Notes: generated by a model from the letters alone, not told the origin. Shown: positions 17,571-27,195, counted from the first letter of the stretch. The stretch is 52,475 nucleotides of DNA from Bacteroidia bacterium (GCA_019695215.1 JAIBAK010000023.1:1-52475); one strand, 5' to 3'. Translations and numbers: made by a program.

Positions 17571-18845
17571 TCAATTTATCATTTTAAAACCTGTATAAGC
17601 ATGTAAAACCTCTGGTAGTCTGATGCCTTCCGGAGTCTGGTTGTTTTCCAGCAGGGCCGCTACAATGCGGGGCAAAGCCAATGCGCTTCCGTTAAGGGTA
17701 TGCACCAATTGATTTTTCCCGTCTTTGCCTTTAAAACGGCACTTCATGCGGTTGGCCTGAAAGGTTTCAAAGTTGGAGGTTGAACTCACTTCTAACCAGC
17801 GTTGCTGAGCAGCCGAAAAAACTTCAAAATCGTAAGTAAGTGCCGATGCAAAACTCATATCTCCGCCACATAAACGCAGGATGCGGTAAGGAAGTTCAAG
17901 TTTTCGGAGCAGGCCTTTTACATGTTCTACCATTTCATCCAAAACCCTGTACGAATTATCGGGATGTACCAATTGTACAATTTCTACCTTATCAAACTGG
18001 TGTAGTCGGTTTAGTCCGCGCACATGTGCTCCGTAGCTTCCTGCCTCGCGTCTGAAACACGGGGTGTATCCTGCATTTTTTACCGGGAGTTCTTCTTCTT
18101 TCAAAATCACTTCGCGGTACAGGTTGGTAATAGGAACCTCGGCTGTTGGAATCAGGTACAAATCATCAACGGTTACATGATACATTTGTCCTTCCTTATC
18201 CGGAAGCTGTCCGGTGCCAAAGCCCGAATCGGCATTTACCACATTCGGAGGCATTATTTCGTAATAGCCTGCCTTCAGCGCTTCGTCAAGAAAAAAGTTT
18301 ATAAGTGCACGTTGTAAGCGGGCGCCTTTGCCTTTGTAAACCGGAAATCCCGCTCCTGTTATTTTATTGCCTAATTCAAAATCAATGATATCGTATTTTG
18401 AGGTGAGTTCCCAATGCGGCAGAGCAGATTCATCTAACTTTGGAATGACTCCTTCAGAAAAAACTTCTTCGTTTTCTTCCGGTGTTTTTCCCGCAGGAAC
18501 CGATTCGTGGGGAGTGTTTGGAATGGTGAGCAGCAGTTGCAGCACTTCTTCATCAATCTGATTAAAACGCTCCTCAAACTGCTTTGATTTTTCCTTTATC
18601 TCTGTACTCCGTGTTTTCAGTGAATCGGCTTCTTCTTTTTTGCCGTTTCGTATCAGTTCTCCAATTTGTTTTGCCAGCGTGTTGCCTTCGGCAAGCAATC
18701 CTTCAAGTTCTGTTTTTTTAGTTCTTCTTTCCTCATCAAGTTCAACAACGCTGTTTATGACAGCTTCGGCATTTTTAAAGTTTTTTTTTGTGAGTTTGGC
18801 GATTACCTCGTCTTTGTTGTTTCTGATGGTCTGTAGCTGTAACAT
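17571..18845 (-). CDS. serS: seryl-tRNA synthetase
   Basis: 424 residues, usual length. The N-terminal long coiled-coil arm that contacts the tRNA-Ser variable loop (about residues 30-100, rich in Glu/Lys) is followed by the class II core with motif 2 (CFRREAGSYGAHVRGLNRLH) and motif 3 (LNGSALALPRIVAALLEN). It charges tRNA-Ser and tRNA-Sec. The start is 20 bases downstream of the secreted protease gene on the same strand, so the two could share a transcript; no terminator is evident between them. Confidence 0.97.
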   Translation of the reverse strand: MLQLQTIRNNKDEVIAKLTKKNFKNAEAVINSVVELDEERRTKKTELEGLLAEGNTLAKQIGELIRNGKKEEADSLKTRSTEIKEKSKQFEERFNQIDEEVLQLLLTIPNTPHESVPAGKTPEENEEVFSEGVIPKLDESALPHWELTSKYDIIDFELGNKITGAGFPVYKGKGARLQRALINFFLDEALKAGYYEIMPPNVVNADSGFGTGQLPDKEGQMYHVTVDDLYLIPTAEVPITNLYREVILKEEELPVKNAGYTPCFRREAGSYGAHVRGLNRLHQFDKVEIVQLVHPDNSYRVLDEMVEHVKGLLRKLELPYRILRLCGGDMSFASALTYDFEVFSAAQQRWLEVSSTSNFETFQANRMKCRFKGKDGKNQLVHTLNGSALALPRIVAALLENNQTPEGIRLPEVLHAYTGFKMIN

Positions 18846-18864
18846 GTTATATCTTTTTCTAAAA

Positions 18865-21800
18865 TCACTTTAATACAAATATTTTTTTAGTTATTACTCC
18901 GGCTTCACCGGTTATTTTTACCATATAAATGCCATTTGAAAAAGCATTTAATGGAACCGAAACTGTTTGTGTTCCGTTAAGTTTAACCGAATAAACTGCT
19001 TGTCCCAGTTCATTGATCAGCTCCATTTGCTGCATGGCTAAAGGAGCATTTATGTTCAGTTGGGTAGAAGCGGGGTTAGGGAAAATTTTAACGAGTTCAT
19101 TTAGTTCAACAGCGGGCCCGGTTCCGGTTTTGGTAACCGAAATCTGCTGGCATTTAGCCGTACTGCAGTTTCCTTTGGTGAGGGTTAAACAAACGGTATA
19201 ATTTCCGTTGGCACTATAAAAGTGATTTACCGTTTTGGTTGAAGCGGTTGCTCCGTCACCAAAATTCCATGCGTAGGTGGTTGCAGCGGCATCGGCTGCA
19301 TTAAAATTCACCAGTGTTTGTCCGCTGCTGTTGTGTGTAAATGAAGAGTCAATTACCATTACGGCAATGAGTACACTATCGGTTATAGAGGCCCCGCAAC
19401 TGTCGGAAACAATAATTTTGTAATAGGCAGTTCCGTTAGGTTGAATCTGGTAGGAAGAATTGTTCCCCATATTAACCCAGTTGTAGGTTACCGGTGGTGC
19501 ACCGCTGCTGGCGCTGGCATTCAATGTTACCATGTCGCGGAAACAGATGAAGGTATCATTGCTTAATGTGGCCAGCAAACGTTGTTTAACAAAAAGGTTG
19601 GCCGATGCGGTTGTATCGCCTGCATCGCAACCGTTCGAAGCAATAGCCCGTATCAGTGAATTGTTCATGGTATCGGGTGCCTGAAAAGTAATAAGGGTAT
19701 CGAATAGAGCGGGGGCTAATGCATTCCAGCTTTGTCCTCCATTGGTACTGAATTGCCATTTGGTGTTCGGGAGCGATTTGCTGGTGCTTCCGTAATTGAA
19801 CGAAACAGGTGCATTGTGGCAGGCTGTAACATCGGAAGGAACCCGTTTAATGGTTAATCCGGTATCCACTCTTAGGGTGGTGGTATTGGAGGTAATGGTA
19901 TTGCCGCAGGTAGAACTGATAAGGTTCATCCGGTATAAATACTTGTCGGAGGTATTGGTAACCCCGGTGAGTACGAGTGAATCTAAATTACTTCCTACCG
20001 TACTCCAGGTTGCTCCGTTATTGGTGCTTCGTTGCCACACGCGTGTAAGCGTAGCTGCACCTGCTGTTTGGGTGCGCAACACAATAGTTCCATTAAGGCA
20101 TACCGATGATATAAGCGGAAGATTTGCATTAAATACCGGAGGCTGGTTGGTGCCTGCAGGAGTTGCATTCACCGCAATGGCACGTTTGCCGCGCGCACTA
20201 TCGGTAGCCATTATTGCCCTCACGGTAACCCAGTATTCGGTGCCGTTGGTTAATCCGGTAAAAGTGAAAAACCGATTGGCAGAGGGGGTAATTCCTTTGC
20301 CCACGTAATTGCCATTTTCCAATAGCATGGGTTCATAAGCTACTGCCCCGGTTACTCCTCCCCAGGTAAGGTTGATCTGATTGCTGCATACTTTGGTTGT
20401 TAAACCTCCGGCTGTTCCCAAAATAGTGAAAGTAGTATCACTTGTGGAGCTGATGGTACTGTCAAGGGTACGAACCCTTATCAGAGCTTTGGCGGTTTGA
20501 ATAGATGGAACTGTCCATGTATAGGAGAGTGAACTTGCCGTAGCAGTAGTTATGTTAATCCATGAATTTCCGGCATCGGCTGAATATTGCAGTTGTACAT
20601 TTCCGGTAACAAATTTCGAATCCCATCTGATGTACTCGGTGGCTCCGGGCACAAGTACTTCTCCTCCGTTGGGGTAGGTTACATCAAGCGATGCCTGTTC
20701 AAATTCGTAGGTAACAAAAAATTTCTGACTGCTTCCGGTGTTCACATCACCGGTAACTTTAATATACCATTGTCCGGCTGCGGGGTTATCAATGGTAACC
20801 TGTTCAATATTATTCAAACTGTCGCGCCCTTTGGTGGCCACTGCACTGTAAGGCGAAAGAGAAAGTACCCAGGGCATAGTTGAATTGCCTACCCCATCGG
20901 TAACGGTAAGATCCAAATCATTCACTAAAGCCTTTGATGCGGTAGTACTTCCGGCAGGGTCGTTCCAGGTAAGCATTATTTTTGCGCGTTTGCAATTGGC
21001 CGGCACCACAATCATTCGTGTGCGTCCTGAAGAACCGGGTTGAATGGTATCGTTAAAATAACGGCTGTCTTCTAATGCACGTACCGCACGCAAGGCATTC
21101 ACCCGTCCAAAACCGAATTTAAAATCAGGGTTAGGGTTGCCCAGGTCTTCGGCCGTATTGGCCAGCACACCTCTTATCAGGGCGGCATCCGGATTTTGTC
21201 CGCTGTTTAACTGACGATACCGCTGGTAAATTTGAGCAACAATACCCGTAACGTTAGGAGTAGCCATGGAGGTACCCTGATTGGATGCATATACATTGGG
21301 GTCGTTGGTTGAATTAACTGCAACTCCTACCGCAACTACTTCCGGTTTTAAACGGTTGTCGCGAATTGGTCCCCAGGCACTGAAACTGCTCATGGCATCT
21401 AATCTGTCAACAGCCCCAACAGCAATAGAATTTTTGCTGGCCTGTGAGCCGCTGTGCACCGTACGGTATCCTGCATTGGCACCTGTTCCGGCACAATTGT
21501 CCGTTTGAAAATTTCCGGCTGCAAACATTTGCGCCAAATACACATTGCTGTTTACCAAATTATCCAAATCCTGACTGCGCTGGTCATAATCTCCGCGGGT
21601 GGCACAGGGGTCGCTGCTATAGGCATACGAGTTGTTGGTCATTACAATATTCTGCGCGCTTAATGCGGCAAACATTTCTCCCGGAATATCCCCTGAAAAA
21701 TCCCAGTTGAGCAACGTAGCTTTAGGAGCCATTCCTGTAACGTCAGGGTCTTTTAGTCCTGCTCCGCCAATGGTTCCAGTTACGTGGGTGGCATGCTGAC

Positions 21801-22602
21801 TTAAACCTGCTGATTCAATATTTGTTTCTCTGCCGGTAAAATCCACGTGAACTCCGCAGGTTCCTCCATCCCATACACCCACAATTACTCCCTGTCCGGT
21901 AAGGTTTCGTGCCCCCGGTGCCGATGAGCCTATGGTACTGCTGCGGGTAAGTGTTTTCCCGGGTAAGTTGGTCTCAGCCATGGATGGAGTTTCACGGTCG
22001 GCCCACAAAACCCATGGTTGTGCTATCAGTTCATTTAATTTGGCTATTTCTACTTCTACCAGCATGCGGTTAAAGTAGGCCGATTTTTCTACTATAGAAA
22101 TTTGATTACTGCTAAGGTACTGCGAGGCAATATCCATGTTGGCATTTTTGAAATAAGCTATCGAAATGCGCAGGCGAAGGTCGGCCTGTGGAAGGGTTTG
22201 CTTTGTATAAAGGGTAAGATGAGGCGATGTTTTCCACTCGGATTGAATGGGGGTAATGCTTCTTACTCCCAAAGAGAATAATGTGTGAAGTTGAACCTGT
22301 TGCGGAACTGAAACCAGGTAAGCTTTATTGGGGATATAATCGAAAAACGCTACTCCCATGGAGGTTAATTTTTCTCTTGTGGCAAGAGTTATTGTTTCTT
22401 TCAATTGAATCAACAGGTAATAATTGCCATTGAAGGCCGATGCTTCTAATTGTGCTGCTTCGGGAAGCTGATTTTCCTGTAAAACCACCTGACCGCTTTT
22501 GAAGTAAATGATTTCGGATGACTGTTTTTGCGCCTGACTGTTTAATACTGTGCAAAGAATCAAGGCAATTACCGGGAATAATGTTTTTATGCGATGAACC
22601 AT
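18865..22602 (-). CDS. secreted S8 (subtilisin-like) serine protease with T9SS sorting domain
   Basis: 1245 residues. Signal peptide 1-24 (ends NSQAQ). A ~200-residue N-terminal region resembling a propeptide precedes the S8 catalytic domain with Asp245 (VGVWDGG), His270 (HATHVTG), oxyanion Asn324 (TNNSY) and Ser445 (GTSMATPN), all intact. A beta-sandwich domain follows (~525-655), then an FN3-like region (~735-815), Ig-like repeats, a PKD domain (~1090-1165; YAWNFGDGATAS...HFYSANGNYTVCL) and a type A sorting domain (~1175-1245; KIFPNPASTQLNI...GIYMVKI). It is a cell-surface or released peptidase exported by the Por system. Substrate unknown. Confidence 0.93.
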   Translation of the reverse strand: MVHRIKTLFPVIALILCTVLNSQAQKQSSEIIYFKSGQVVLQENQLPEAAQLEASAFNGNYYLLIQLKETITLATREKLTSMGVAFFDYIPNKAYLVSVPQQVQLHTLFSLGVRSITPIQSEWKTSPHLTLYTKQTLPQADLRLRISIAYFKNANMDIASQYLSSNQISIVEKSAYFNRMLVEVEIAKLNELIAQPWVLWADRETPSMAETNLPGKTLTRSSTIGSSAPGARNLTGQGVIVGVWDGGTCGVHVDFTGRETNIESAGLSQHATHVTGTIGGAGLKDPDVTGMAPKATLLNWDFSGDIPGEMFAALSAQNIVMTNNSYAYSSDPCATRGDYDQRSQDLDNLVNSNVYLAQMFAAGNFQTDNCAGTGANAGYRTVHSGSQASKNSIAVGAVDRLDAMSSFSAWGPIRDNRLKPEVVAVGVAVNSTNDPNVYASNQGTSMATPNVTGIVAQIYQRYRQLNSGQNPDAALIRGVLANTAEDLGNPNPDFKFGFGRVNALRAVRALEDSRYFNDTIQPGSSGRTRMIVVPANCKRAKIMLTWNDPAGSTTASKALVNDLDLTVTDGVGNSTMPWVLSLSPYSAVATKGRDSLNNIEQVTIDNPAAGQWYIKVTGDVNTGSSQKFFVTYEFEQASLDVTYPNGGEVLVPGATEYIRWDSKFVTGNVQLQYSADAGNSWINITTATASSLSYTWTVPSIQTAKALIRVRTLDSTISSTSDTTFTILGTAGGLTTKVCSNQINLTWGGVTGAVAYEPMLLENGNYVGKGITPSANRFFTFTGLTNGTEYWVTVRAIMATDSARGKRAIAVNATPAGTNQPPVFNANLPLISSVCLNGTIVLRTQTAGAATLTRVWQRSTNNGATWSTVGSNLDSLVLTGVTNTSDKYLYRMNLISSTCGNTITSNTTTLRVDTGLTIKRVPSDVTACHNAPVSFNYGSTSKSLPNTKWQFSTNGGQSWNALAPALFDTLITFQAPDTMNNSLIRAIASNGCDAGDTTASANLFVKQRLLATLSNDTFICFRDMVTLNASASSGAPPVTYNWVNMGNNSSYQIQPNGTAYYKIIVSDSCGASITDSVLIAVMVIDSSFTHNSSGQTLVNFNAADAAATTYAWNFGDGATASTKTVNHFYSANGNYTVCLTLTKGNCSTAKCQQISVTKTGTGPAVELNELVKIFPNPASTQLNINAPLAMQQMELINELGQAVYSVKLNGTQTVSVPLNAFSNGIYMVKITGEAGVITKKIFVLK

Positions 22603-22696
22603 TTTAGGTGCTGATTATAAAGGGGCAATATAATTTAATTCTGTTTAAATTAATAGCAGCGGGCAAGGTTTTATCGCTAAATGAATGCATGTGGTT

Positions 22697-22721
22697 TTTG
22701 GCTTGTGCTTTTGTATGTTTG
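22697..22721 (+). promoter_or_regulatory. candidate promoter for lpdA
   Basis: TATGTTTG (22714-22721) is a match to the -7 box TAnnTTTG; ATG follows 23 bases later. A TTTG (22697-22700) lies 13 bases upstream, shorter than the canonical spacing. Confidence 0.4.
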
Positions 22722-22744
22722 CAACCAACTAATTTTATCATTCT

Positions 22745-24133
22745 ATGAGTTTTGATTTAATCGTAATTGGCAGTGGCCCGGGTGGCTATGTGGCTGCTAT
22801 CCGTGCTTCGCAATTAGGCCTAAAAACCGCTGTGGTAGAGCGTTCTGAGTTAGGAGGAATTTGCCTCAACTGGGGATGTATTCCTACCAAAGCGTTGCTT
22901 AAGTCGGCACAGGTGTTTGAGTATATTAAACATGCCGGAGATTATGGGATAAACGTTACGGGTTCCACACACGATTTTGCCGCAGTGGTAAAACGCAGCC
23001 GTGCGGTGGCCGATGGAATGAGCAAAGGCATAGCTTTTTTAATGAAGAAAAATAAAATTGAAGTAATTGCCGGAACAGGAAAGGTGCTTGCTGCCGGAAA
23101 AGTGGAAGTAACCGATGCCGCAGGAGCCAAAAAAACAATTGAAACCAAAAATATTATTCTGGCCACCGGAGCCCGAAGCCGCGAGTTGCCCAGCATAAAA
23201 ATTGACGGTAAAAAAATAATCGGTTACCGCGATGCGATGGTATTGCCTCAGCAACCCAAAAGCATGGTGGTAATGGGTTCGGGAGCCATCGGTTGCGAAT
23301 TTGCCTACTTCTATCATGCAATGGGTACAAAAGTTACCATTGTAGAATATATGCCCAATATACTTCCGGTTGAAGACGAAGATGTATCGCGCGAAATGAG
23401 CCGTCATTTCCGCAAAAGCGGAATTGAAATTCTTACTTCGGCCTCGGTTGAATCGGTTGATACGGCAGGAGAGGGATGCAGGGTAAAAGTGAAAGCTGCC
23501 GATGGAATGAAAGAATTAACCTGCGATGTGGTGCTTTCGGCAGTAGGAATAAAAACAAATATTGAAAACCTTGGATTAGAACAGGTGGGAGTGAAAACGG
23601 ATAAAGACAAAGTGCTGGTGGATGATTTTTACCAAACCAATATCAAAGGAATTTATGCCATTGGTGATATAGTAAAAGGGCCTGCATTGGCGCACGTGGC
23701 CAGTGCCGAAGGAATTATTTGCGTGGAGAAAATGGCAGGTCACCATCCCGAGCCGCTGAATTATCAAAATATTCCGGGCTGTACTTATTGTTCGCCCGAA
23801 GTTGCCTCGGTGGGATACACTGAAAAAGCAGCTAAGGAAGCAGGCTATGAAATTAAAGTAGGTAAATTTCCTTTTTCGGCCAGCGGAAAAGCCAGCGCTG
23901 CCGGAGCCAAAGAAGGATTTGTGAAAGTAATATTCGATGCCAAATACGGTGAATGGTTAGGTTGCCATATGGTAGGCGCCAATGTTACCGAAATGATTGC
24001 CGAAGTGGTTGTAGCGCGTAAATTAGAAACTACAGGTCACGAAATTATTAAATCGGTACATCCACACCCAACCATGAGCGAGGCTATCATGGAAGCCACC
24101 GCTCAGGCCTATAACGAGTGCATTCATTTGTAA
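22745..24133 (+). CDS. lpdA: dihydrolipoyl dehydrogenase (E3)
   Basis: 462 residues. FAD-binding GxGxxG (GSGPGGYVAA), redox-active disulfide CLNWGC in GGICLNWGCIPTKALL, NAD-binding GSGAIGCEFA, second FAD motif YAIGDI, and C-terminal dimer motif HPHPTMSE with the catalytic His-Glu pair. E3 reoxidises dihydrolipoamide in pyruvate and 2-oxoglutarate dehydrogenases and the glycine cleavage system; gcvT for the last pathway is present elsewhere in this window. It is a single-gene unit with its own promoter candidate and terminator. Confidence 0.96.
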   Translation: MSFDLIVIGSGPGGYVAAIRASQLGLKTAVVERSELGGICLNWGCIPTKALLKSAQVFEYIKHAGDYGINVTGSTHDFAAVVKRSRAVADGMSKGIAFLMKKNKIEVIAGTGKVLAAGKVEVTDAAGAKKTIETKNIILATGARSRELPSIKIDGKKIIGYRDAMVLPQQPKSMVVMGSGAIGCEFAYFYHAMGTKVTIVEYMPNILPVEDEDVSREMSRHFRKSGIEILTSASVESVDTAGEGCRVKVKAADGMKELTCDVVLSAVGIKTNIENLGLEQVGVKTDKDKVLVDDFYQTNIKGIYAIGDIVKGPALAHVASAEGIICVEKMAGHHPEPLNYQNIPGCTYCSPEVASVGYTEKAAKEAGYEIKVGKFPFSASGKASAAGAKEGFVKVIFDAKYGEWLGCHMVGANVTEMIAEVVVARKLETTGHEIIKSVHPHPTMSEAIMEATAQAYNECIHL

Positions 24134-24150
24134 GAGTAAATTCAATAGAC

Positions 24151-24186
24151 AAAAAAGTCCCTTTAGTAAAACAAAGGGACTTTTTT
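24151..24186. terminator. rho-independent terminator after lpdA
   Basis: AAAAAAGTCCCTTT (24151-24164) pairs perfectly with AAAGGGACTTTTTT (24173-24186) around an 8-nt loop: strong, and symmetric enough to work in both directions. Confidence 0.88.
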
Positions 24187-24192
24187 GTTTTG

Positions 24193-24200
24193 TAGCTTTG
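24193..24200 (+). promoter_or_regulatory. possible -7 box for the phospholipase D gene
   Basis: TAGCTTTG fits TAnnTTTG but is only 7 bases from ATG 24208, implying an almost leaderless transcript; no -33 box at normal spacing. Confidence 0.25.
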
Positions 24201-24207
24201 AAGCCAT

Positions 24208-25359
24208 ATGACCTGGCCCGGTACTTATTCCAGCGGAAACAAAACAGCGTTGCTTCAAAGCGGGGAGAGTTTTTTTGTACAATTACTTCAGCTTATTCAT
24301 AACAGCCGCAGTTGGATTCATATTCAAACCTATATTCTCGAGGAAGATGCCACAGGGAATGAAGTGCTGCATGCATTAATTGATGCAGCCCAGCGCGGAA
24401 TAAATGTTTACCTGATTACTGACGGGTACGGAACCAAACTATCGGCCCCAACGGTAAAAAAACTAAGGGCAGGCGGAGTATTTTACCGCAATTTTTCTCC
24501 TGTGCGCTGGATGCGTGTGGGAAAAAGACTTCATCACAAAGTAGTAGTTACCGATGAAGGAAAGGCATTGGTAGGCGGAATTAATATTGCCGATAAATAC
24601 AGAGGAAAATCAACCGAAAAACCGTGGCTCGACTTTGCACTGCTCATACAGGGGCCGGCCTGTAACCAAATACGGGAGGTGTGCGAGCATTTATGGCAGA
24701 GAAGATTCAGAAGAATTCACTTTAAACATGCCGATTTAAAACCATCCGTTGCCGGAGGAGATATTCCGGTGGCACTTAGTGTAAACAACTGGTATGTGCG
24801 AAAATCGGAAGTGTCGGGTGCATATGAGCACATTATTCATTCGGCAAAAGAAGAACTGCTTATTGTGGCCAGCTACTTTTTACCCGGAAAATCCATACGC
24901 AAAGCATTGGCACAAGCCGCTGCCCGAGGGGTAAAAATTACCGTGCTGTTATCGGGTATTTCCGATGTGCCAATGGTAAACCGCGCCACCCGCTATTTGT
25001 ACGACTGGCTGCTGCGGAATAAAATCACCATTTACGAATGGTGCCCTTCGGTATTGCATGGAAAATTGATGGTGGCCGACAGGGAATGGTTCACCGTAGG
25101 TTCGTATAATATAAACCGGCTAAGCGATTACGGAAGCATTGAACTTAATATTCATGTACACCATGCCGCAACTGCTGTTTCGGTGCAACAAACCATTGAA
25201 CTGATTATGGAGCATGGAGCCGAAAAAGTAAAAGCAGAAGTATATGCGCATGAAAAATCGGTGCTGAAGCAACTGATGAATTTTGCTTCGTATTACTTTA
25301 TCCGTTTTTTGCTGAAATTGTTTTTGCGCATGAGCGAAGATGGGCGAAAAGTAACTTAA
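24208..25359 (+). CDS. phospholipase D family protein, probable cardiolipin synthase
   Basis: 383 residues with two HKD motifs: His109-x-Lys111-(x)4-Asp116 (HHKVVVTD...GGINIADKY) and His284-x-Lys286-(x)4-Asp291 (HGKLMVAD...GSYNINRLS). This is the ClsB/ClsC-like layout without N-terminal membrane helices. Such enzymes join two phosphatidylglycerol molecules, or PG and PE, to make cardiolipin. The C-terminus has a hydrophobic, basic segment (YYFIRFLLKLFLRM) that could sit on the membrane. It follows lpdA but is separated by a strong terminator. A different PLD activity cannot be excluded. Confidence 0.85.
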   Translation: MTWPGTYSSGNKTALLQSGESFFVQLLQLIHNSRSWIHIQTYILEEDATGNEVLHALIDAAQRGINVYLITDGYGTKLSAPTVKKLRAGGVFYRNFSPVRWMRVGKRLHHKVVVTDEGKALVGGINIADKYRGKSTEKPWLDFALLIQGPACNQIREVCEHLWQRRFRRIHFKHADLKPSVAGGDIPVALSVNNWYVRKSEVSGAYEHIIHSAKEELLIVASYFLPGKSIRKALAQAAARGVKITVLLSGISDVPMVNRATRYLYDWLLRNKITIYEWCPSVLHGKLMVADREWFTVGSYNINRLSDYGSIELNIHVHHAATAVSVQQTIELIMEHGAEKVKAEVYAHEKSVLKQLMNFASYYFIRFLLKLFLRMSEDGRKVT

Positions 25360-25399
25360 TACTTTAGCAATACCACCCATTTTAGTTTTGTGTAACAAC

Positions 25400-25550
25400 A
25401 GGTATAAGCACGCTATCACCTTATGTGCTGGGTGCAGCTAGCTGTTTATGTATCGGGTCTTATATGACTAGGTGATAAAGGAAGAAAAAACACATAGAAA
25501 CATAGTTAAACATAGACATATAGCTATTCAAAACAAAAAATCTATGTGCG
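25400..25550. repeat. intergenic inverted repeats and ACATAG repeats
   Basis: The 265-bp gap between the PLD and acyltransferase genes holds CACATAGA (25491-25498) with TCTATGTG (25541-25548) as a perfect 8-bp inverted repeat; the intervening 42 bases contain further ACATAG/ATATAG copies. Upstream are CAGCTAGCTG (25435-25444, palindrome) and TATCACC/GGTGATA as a second inverted pair. I see no gene here. Similar ACATAG-rich intergenic repeats are, from memory, common in Bacteroidota. Confidence 0.5.
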
Positions 25551-25624
25551 TATGCGTTTATATAGGCAACATCACTGGTATTCGTACCCGCGTTTATTTT
25601 TTTTGAGCCGATAGCGCACGTGAA

Positions 25625-26803
25625 TTAATACTTAAAGCTGTGTCCTTTTTTAATCAAAGGTTTTTCAAACCATTTAAATGAATAATGCGCCAGTAAAAAA
25701 GAAAGAAGCAGCGAGGTAAGCGTTACGGCAATATCTTTCCAGTTGTACCATCCGTTTTGATAATGAATGATGGGCGACTGATGCAGGATATACTGATGCA
25801 AAACTCCGTTAATGGCCTGATGGGTTAAATAAATAGTATAGGAAATTGAACCAAGCCACATAAAAAATTTCATACTGAAAAACCTGCCTACAGGTCCGTT
25901 GCGGTCTGCCAGAATCAGCAACAGGCAATTGCTCCACATCAATCCGCCAAAGGTGAAAAGAAAACCATACCAGGGGCTGCTGCCCACCCATTGAATAAGT
26001 GCCATTGATAAGATTAACTGAACCAGTAAAAGGATGTACAATGGTTGCCTGATGCCGAATATTTTTTGAATAAACTCTGGGTTTTGAACTAACCGCGCAA
26101 TAATTACTCCCATCAGTAACGAATCCATACGGGCGGGCATGGTCACATAGGTGTGCATGATATTGTCACCGAACAGAGCAAATTTTACTCCCCAGCACAC
26201 TACTATAAACACGCAACACATACGAATGAGGTATTTTTTTGGTGTGAGCCAGATAAAAAGCGGAGCCAGTACATAAAATTGTTCTTCAATGGTAACCGAC
26301 CAGGTGATACCCAGAAAATGCGGCCCGAAATTGTAAATCTGCCGCTGCACATCCATGTCCATAAAAAAATTCTGTACAAAAATGGCATATGACCACAGCG
26401 GTATGGGCTGATCGGGCAGAGAGTTTTGAAAAATAAACGGAATTTTTTGTTCGCCACCCCATAAAATACCAATAAGGAACAAACCGTAAACAATATAATA
26501 AATGGGGAAGATGCGCAGGATTCTTCGGATATAAAATGTTTTGAAAAAATTGGGAGAACCTTTACTTTCAATAAGTATACTGGCGATAAGAAATCCTGAA
26601 AGCACAAAAAACAAGTCGACCGCCATAATGCACATATCGGTGGCGGGTTTAAAAAGTTTTAAAAACGGACTGTAGCCTGTAATTTCACAGGCATAATAAT
26701 GCCACAGCAGGGCAGCACACAGGGCAAAACCCCTGAAACCATCCAATTGAGGAATTCGGCTGTTGGCAATATTAATCTGAAATTTATTCTCGGTCGGGTT
26801 CAT
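25625..26803 (-). CDS. acyltransferase 3 family membrane protein (OafA/YrhL-like)
   Basis: 392 residues from ATG 26803 (MNPTENKFQINIA); an in-frame upstream start at 26839 would include the -7 box at 26816-26823, so I prefer 26803. About ten transmembrane segments. Family features: LDGFRGFALCAALLWHY near the N-terminus (R and H of the acyltransferase-3 core), DLFFVLSGFLIASILIES, FYIRRILRIFPIYYIV and WSVTIEEQFYVLAP. These proteins transfer acetyl or other acyl groups from the cytoplasm onto surface sugars such as O-antigen. Acceptor unknown. It is divergent from the AhpD-like/menE pair. Confidence 0.92.
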   Translation of the reverse strand: MNPTENKFQINIANSRIPQLDGFRGFALCAALLWHYYACEITGYSPFLKLFKPATDMCIMAVDLFFVLSGFLIASILIESKGSPNFFKTFYIRRILRIFPIYYIVYGLFLIGILWGGEQKIPFIFQNSLPDQPIPLWSYAIFVQNFFMDMDVQRQIYNFGPHFLGITWSVTIEEQFYVLAPLFIWLTPKKYLIRMCCVFIVVCWGVKFALFGDNIMHTYVTMPARMDSLLMGVIIARLVQNPEFIQKIFGIRQPLYILLLVQLILSMALIQWVGSSPWYGFLFTFGGLMWSNCLLLILADRNGPVGRFFSMKFFMWLGSISYTIYLTHQAINGVLHQYILHQSPIIHYQNGWYNWKDIAVTLTSLLLSFLLAHYSFKWFEKPLIKKGHSFKY

Positions 26804-26815
26804 TGATAAAACGCC

Positions 26816-26840
26816 CAAAGGTATTTGATTTGTAATCAAA
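26816..26840 (-). promoter_or_regulatory. candidate promoter for the acyltransferase gene
   Basis: Minus-strand TACCTTTG (26823-26816) fits the -7 box, with TTTG 13 bases upstream (26840-26837). TTTGAT-TTGTA-ATCAAA (26824-26840) is a perfect inverted repeat overlapping this region and could be an operator in the divergent intergenic space. Confidence 0.35.
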
Positions 26841-26850
26841 ATGGAAACGT

Positions 26851-27195
26851 ATGACTAAAGTAAATGAATTTAATGAATACCGCAGCCGCATGAATGAAAA
26901 GATTCTTGCATCAGATAATCTGGTGCTCAAGCGGCTTTTTAATCTTGATACCAACACCTATCAGAACGGAGCACTAAGCAGCGAGGTAAAAGAAATGCTG
27001 GGGCTGGTAGCATCTATGGTGCTTCGATGTGACGACTGCGTAAAATATCACCTCGAAAAATGCCATCAGTTGGGTGTAACTTCGGCACAAATGTTCGAAA
27101 TTTTTGCAGTGGCCAATATTGTTGGCGGAACCATTGTGATTCCGCACACCCGCAGGGCCGTGGAGTTTTGGGAAGCATTACAACAGGCTGAATGA
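26851..27195 (+). CDS. carboxymuconolactone decarboxylase/AhpD-like protein
   Basis: 114 residues, all-helical AhpD-like fold. The redox motif CxxC with the downstream His is intact (RCDDCVKYHLEKC), as in AhpD-like peroxidase-reducing proteins. Its exact substrate is unknown. The stop overlaps the start of menE by 4 bases (ATGA), so the two are co-translated; I recall this pairing in other Bacteroidota, but why an AhpD-like protein accompanies menaquinone synthesis is not established. A later in-frame ATG (MNEKIL) is a possible alternative start. Confidence 0.85.
   Translation: MTKVNEFNEYRSRMNEKILASDNLVLKRLFNLDTNTYQNGALSSEVKEMLGLVASMVLRCDDCVKYHLEKCHQLGVTSAQMFEIFAVANIVGGTIVIPHTRRAVEFWEALQQAE

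Noticed and set aside
21281..21710. Several plus-strand frames inside the S8 protease gene
   Set aside because: Antisense shadows of the conserved catalytic domain; no domain support.
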